In this document: positions 6,542 to 9,126 of the stretch, piece after piece
How positions within the stretch are numbered: position 1 is the stretch's first letter
How the letters are laid out: each line of letters begins with the position of its first letter
Source of the DNA: Sphingomonadales bacterium UBA1936
GTDB taxonomy: Bacteria > Pseudomonadota > Alphaproteobacteria > Sphingomonadales > Sphingomonadaceae
NCBI GenBank assembly: GCA_002336985.1
Contig: DDFE01000005.1
Coordinates: forward strand, 25,283 to 34,408
Reading direction: 5' to 3'
DNA: 9,126 nucleotides
Notes under the pieces: generated by a model
What the model was told of the DNA's origin: nothing
What the model saw: the letters and a program-made list of their open reading frames with translations, nothing else
The model's database searches: none
Translations under genes and position numbers: made by a program

Positions 6542-7155
6542 CACGGGACGATAACCGTATCGCCGCCTTCGATCGCGGGCAGGTTTGCCGGGGTCAGGCC
6601 GCCGCCGGGAACATTGCCGCGAAACAGACCGCTCAGGCGCGCGCGAACCGTCACTACGCCGGCGCCGGCCTTGCGGACGATCAGGACGTTGTCGAGATTT
6701 GCAAATTCGTCAGGACCGCCGGCGAGCGTGATCGCTTCGAGAAGATTGACATAACGGCCCGGCGTAAACGTGCCGGGCGCTTTCACGCGGCCAGCGACGG
6801 AAAACTGAAGACCCAGGGGTGCGCGGACCGAAACAGTCACCTGCGGCACCTGTCCCCGGTACTGGCTTTCTAACCCCTTGGTCACGATCGCCTCGATGTC
6901 GCGCAAGGTCTTGCCCTGGGCGACGACACGGCCGATCAACGGAAACGAAAAGCTTCCGTCGGGAAGGATCTTCAGCGTGCGCTGGAGCCGCTCTTCACCC
7001 CAGACATAGAGTTCGATCTCGTCGCCCGGGTTGAGCGTGTAGGCGCGTCCGGTTTCGACTGGTGTTGCTGGTGCCGCTTGTGCCGGCTGCGCTTGCGCGT
7101 GAACCGCACTGGCGCCGATGGCCAGAACCAACGCCGGCAAGAATTGCAGTTTCAC
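6541..7155 (-). CDS. Wza-like polysaccharide export protein (Poly_export + SLBB)
   Basis: This 204-residue exported protein belongs to the outer-membrane polysaccharide export family. Residues 1-20 form a signal peptide (VKLQFLPALVLAIGASAVHA, cleavage before Gln21). The Poly_export domain runs from about 36 to 111, with YTLNPGDEIELYVWGEERL (39-57) and PDGSFSFPLIGRV (65-77). An SLBB domain follows from about 118 to 165 (FSVAGRVKAPGTF, 118-130), and the protein ends GGDTVIVP. No lipobox cysteine is present, unlike E. coli Wza, and the protein is shorter, lacking the Wza C-terminal region. The start is GTG at 7155: a strong ribosome site (GAGGGG) lies 8 bases upstream and the signal peptide begins there. 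The open frame extends to 7479, but that part overlaps the divergent TPR gene and is not protein-like. First gene of the minus-strand operon. Confidence 0.93.
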   Translation of the reverse strand: MKLQFLPALVLAIGASAVHAQAQPAQAAPATPVETGRAYTLNPGDEIELYVWGEERLQRTLKILPDGSFSFPLIGRVVAQGKTLRDIEAIVTKGLESQYRGQVPQVTVSVRAPLGLQFSVAGRVKAPGTFTPGRYVNLLEAITLAGGPDEFANLDNVLIVRKAGAGVVTVRARLSGLFRGNVPGGGLTPANLPAIEGGDTVIVP

Positions 7156-7243
7156 TAAAACTTCCCCTCGCCGTGAACCTCGCGGCCTATAACGCCTAAA
7201 TAACGTCTTACCATTAAAAAACCGTTGGATTAAGGCGGCTCTC
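7156..7243. promoter_or_regulatory. Divergent promoter region between export operon and TPR gene
   Basis: These 88 bases separate the two divergent starts, so promoters for both the minus-strand export operon and the plus-strand TPR gene must lie here or just inside the genes. The middle is clearly AT-rich (7188-7233), with a TATAAC hexamer at 7188-7193. I found no -35 hexamer at the right spacing for either strand, so the sigma factor is not assigned. Ribosome sites are clear on both sides: GAGGGG for the GTG at 7155, and TAAGG about 8 bases before the ATG at 7244. Confidence 0.6.
7190..7210 (+). repeat. Tandem pair of 10-bp direct repeats, possible operator
   Basis: TAACGCCTAA (7190-7199) and TAACGTCTTA (7201-7210) match at 8 of 10 positions and start 11 bases apart, one helical turn, so both would face the same side of the DNA. 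They sit in the divergent promoter region and could bind a regulator of both operons. Two copies in an AT-rich stretch could also arise by chance. Confidence 0.3.
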
Positions 7244-8809
7244 ATGACTGATACGTTCCGGGGCGGGACATTAACTTTGTATTCGTTCAGAGCCATTTTC
7301 GGCGCGACGGCGCTCGCCCTCGCGGCATGTTCATCGGACAGCGAGATCGCTGCACACAAGGCGGCGGAGGCCGCAGCGATGCTGGACGCGGGCAACATGT
7401 ATGGGGCCCGGCTGGCGGCGCAGGACTCGATCAAGGCGCGCGATGACATCTCGGCGAATTGGATTTTGCTCGGCCGCATCCAGCTCGCGACGGGGCAGAT
7501 CGGCGATGCCTATGTCTCCTACACCCGCGCGCTCGAACTCGACGCGACCAATGTCGAGGCGATGCAGCTCGTCGCCGAAATTGCCCTGCAGGTCGGCCGT
7601 TTTCCCGATGCGGACAAGATGGCGGACAAGGTTCTTGCGCTTCAACCCAATGCGATACGGGCGAAGCTGGTCAAGGGTTTCGTCGCGCTGGGCAATGGCA
7701 AGCTGGATGACGCAGCAAAGTTCGCCGACGACATATTAACGACCAGCCCGAACGATGACGGCGGGGTGGTGCTAAAAGCACGCGCGCTTGCGAAGATGGG
7801 CCAACTAGGTCCGGCAACGGAACTGCTGCAGAGACAGATGGTCCTGAGCAAGGGCGAGATCGTCCCGTCGACGCTCGCCGAAGTCCAGCGTGCGGCCGGC
7901 GACGGCCCGGGTCTTGCCGAAACGTTGCGATCGATCATCGCCGACAAGCCGACCGATGACCGTGTTTTCGACCTCGCGAGCGTGCTTTACAAGATCGGCA
8001 AGCCTGATGACGCACGCACCGTGCTGTTCAAACGGCTCCAAGAGCGCGAGGACAGCGCCGACTATTACGACGAGGCGACGAAATTCCTCATCGCCGCGGA
8101 TCCCGCGGCAATGGATCCCGGCCATGTAGCCCAGATCGCATCGAACGGGACGCCGCTGATGCGCGAACTGGCGGCGCGCGTCCTGCTGGCAAGCGGACGG
8201 GCGCCAGAAGCGCGTCAGATCCTTCAGCCGATTTCGGGATCAACGGATAATCCCGACCTGCAGGCGCTTTACGCGACGACGCTGACCCAGACCGGGTCCG
8301 CGGCGCAGGCGCCGGCAATCGTCGCTCGGGTCCTTGCCAAGGACGACACAAACGTCGACGCCTTGCAATTACGCGCCCAGATGCGTCAGGCGTCGGGAGA
8401 TGAAAAAGGCGCGATGGCGGATGCCGCCCTCGTGGCGCTCAACAGCCCGTTGTCGATCACGGGCCGGATGGTCACCATCAACGCCTATCTTCGGCGCGAC
8501 GATAAACGGCGCGCGCGCCAGCTGTTCGAAGAAGCCGTCCGCCTGATGCCCAAAAATCTCGATATGACGACACGGTACGTTCAGTTCCTGACGTCCGAAG
8601 GCGATTATGGCAGAGCAACTGAAATCATGCTGAATTATACCAGCCTTAACCCGTCGCGTTTAAAGGGATGGGATGTTTTCCGGTCCATATGCCGGGATGC
8701 AGCATGCGTGGCAGGCACCGCACGGGGCCGTTTGGCGGCCAGCAAGCTCTTCCCAGCTGACGAGTTCGCGGGCAAGAAGCCCTCACCAGGGCTGTTCGGA
8801 CCGCTTTGA
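7244..8809 (+). CDS. TPR-repeat lipoprotein, PrsT-like, of the exopolysaccharide locus
   Basis: This 521-residue protein has a lipoprotein signal: hydrophobic residues 17-28 end in lipobox LAAC with Cys29, followed by Ser-Ser-Asp, which favours the outer membrane, periplasmic face. After an Ala-rich helix, TPR-type helical pairs are clear at about 72-102, 106-136 and 140-170 and again near 330-410; the stretch between is also helical and repeat-like. The protein ends with a short Cys-containing segment (SICRDAACVAG). TPR lipoproteins of this kind (PrsT family) occur in exosortase/PEP-CTERM polysaccharide loci. This one is much shorter than the typical PrsT of about 900 residues, so it is a relative at best. 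It probably serves as a scaffold in polysaccharide assembly (inference). The ATG at 7244 is supported by TAAGG upstream; a TTG at 7277 would give a shorter, more usual signal peptide. The next gene begins 15 bases after the stop, so they are likely co-transcribed. Confidence 0.85.
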   Translation: MTDTFRGGTLTLYSFRAIFGATALALAACSSDSEIAAHKAAEAAAMLDAGNMYGARLAAQDSIKARDDISANWILLGRIQLATGQIGDAYVSYTRALELDATNVEAMQLVAEIALQVGRFPDADKMADKVLALQPNAIRAKLVKGFVALGNGKLDDAAKFADDILTTSPNDDGGVVLKARALAKMGQLGPATELLQRQMVLSKGEIVPSTLAEVQRAAGDGPGLAETLRSIIADKPTDDRVFDLASVLYKIGKPDDARTVLFKRLQEREDSADYYDEATKFLIAADPAAMDPGHVAQIASNGTPLMRELAARVLLASGRAPEARQILQPISGSTDNPDLQALYATTLTQTGSAAQAPAIVARVLAKDDTNVDALQLRAQMRQASGDEKGAMADAALVALNSPLSITGRMVTINAYLRRDDKRRARQLFEEAVRLMPKNLDMTTRYVQFLTSEGDYGRATEIMLNYTSLNPSRLKGWDVFRSICRDAACVAGTARGRLAASKLFPADEFAGKKPSPGLFGPL

Positions 8810-8824
8810 TCTGGGGGTAAATGG

Positions 8825-9126
8825 GTGATTGCCGACGGGCGTGACGATGGCAGCGTTGATGTGACGCATGCCTCGACCGGCTCCCCCGGTCCCGCACGTC
8901 CGCGCTATATTCGGTTCACAACGAACGTCTTGCGGTCGCTGGGGGTCGCGACGGACGCGGTTTGCATGCTTGTCGCGGCACTGCTGACGAAACCGATCTA
9001 CGATCTGCTGAGCCATCAATATGTCGACCTGAAGCTTCACGCGACGGGTGCCGCCGTTCTGGCTCTCAACTTCTTCCTCGTCCGCATTTCTCGGGACGCT
9101 TATTCGACGGTCCGCGGCCAGGGCGA
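8825..9126 (+). CDS. Probable exopolysaccharide polyprenyl glycosylphosphotransferase, N-terminal part
   Basis: The gene is cut by the right window edge; 100 complete codons are visible. The start is GTG at 8825, placed by an upstream GGGGG ribosome site about 7 bases away and by the in-frame stop at 8807-8809. The ATG at 8821 is in another frame and ends after seven codons. After a hydrophilic N-terminus of about 25 residues come a membrane helix (about 39-54, VATDAVCMLVAALLTK) and a second hydrophobic segment (about 74-88, GAAVLALNFFLVRIS), then RDAYSTVRGQG. This matches the membrane-spanning N-terminus of WcaJ/GelB-type transferases, which move a sugar phosphate onto undecaprenyl phosphate to start the repeat unit. 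The catalytic sugar-transferase domain lies outside the window, so the assignment rests on N-terminal resemblance and context. Confidence 0.7.
   Translation, partial: MIADGRDDGSVDVTHASTGSPGPARPRYIRFTTNVLRSLGVATDAVCMLVAALLTKPIYDLLSHQYVDLKLHATGAAVLALNFFLVRISRDAYSTVRGQG

Noticed and set aside
5807..6754. Plus-strand open frame of 315 codons opposite the barrel and exporter genes
   Set aside because: It spans two real genes on the other strand and gives a basic, low-complexity product with no recognisable motif. It is a GC-skew shadow.
7214..7233. CtrA-type site (two TTAA boxes at 7214-7217 and 7230-7233)
   Set aside because: The boxes are 12 bases apart instead of the 7 required by TTAA-N7-TTAA, so they are probably chance in AT-rich DNA.
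7156..7479. Upstream extension of the Wza-like gene by 108 codons
   Set aside because: It would run through the divergent promoter region and the start of the TPR gene. The signal peptide and ribosome site fix the start at 7155.
1..9126. CRISPR arrays, tRNA/rRNA genes, insertion sequences, att sites
   Set aside because: I saw no regularly spaced repeats, no tRNA-like cloverleaf or rRNA sequence, and no transposase or integrase-like protein on either strand.

Overview
This window is gene-dense and GC-rich, with no recognisable mobile DNA. Protein similarities point to an alphaproteobacterium, most likely in the Sphingomonadales. The clues are a RibB with an N-terminal helix-turn-helix piece and a cysteine-free GTP-cyclohydrolase-like tail, a PEPxxWA-CTERM-like small protein, a SleB-type cell wall hydrolase inside an exopolysaccharide cluster, and a split Wzc/tyrosine-kinase pair. 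The taxonomic call is inference from protein features.

Region 1 (1-1622, + strand) is the end of a riboflavin operon. A ribB gene cut by the left window edge is followed by ribH, with a 1-base TAATG overlap. RibB makes 3,4-dihydroxy-2-butanone 4-phosphate and RibH condenses it with the pyrimidine precursor to form lumazine.

Region 2 (1632-7155, - strand) is a polysaccharide export block. Read in transcription order it runs: Wza-like outer-membrane export protein (7155-6541), outer-membrane beta-barrel protein (6541-5321), Wzz/Wzc-like chain-length and co-polymerase protein without a kinase domain (5324-3864), stand-alone BY-type tyrosine kinase (3867-3052), membrane-anchored SleB-like cell wall hydrolase (3080-2091). 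Every junction overlaps (1, 4, 4 and 29 bases), which implies one operon with translational coupling. After a 138-base gap lies a small secreted protein ending in a variant PEP-CTERM sorting signal (1952-1632). It converges on ribH with only 9 bases between the stops.

Region 3 (7156-7243) is an 88-base AT-rich divergent control region. Region 4 (7244-9126, + strand) holds a TPR lipoprotein resembling the PrsT family of PEP-CTERM/exosortase loci. Fifteen bases further on is the N-terminal part of what looks like a polyprenyl glycosylphosphotransferase, the enzyme type that starts repeat-unit synthesis.

Together regions 2-4 look like one exopolysaccharide locus: initiation at the inner membrane (8825 onward), chain-length control and phosphorylation (Wzc-like plus kinase), passage through the peptidoglycan (hydrolase), and exit through the outer membrane (Wza-like plus barrel). 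The TPR lipoprotein and the PEP-CTERM-like protein hint at a link to an exosortase system, but no exosortase gene lies in this window.
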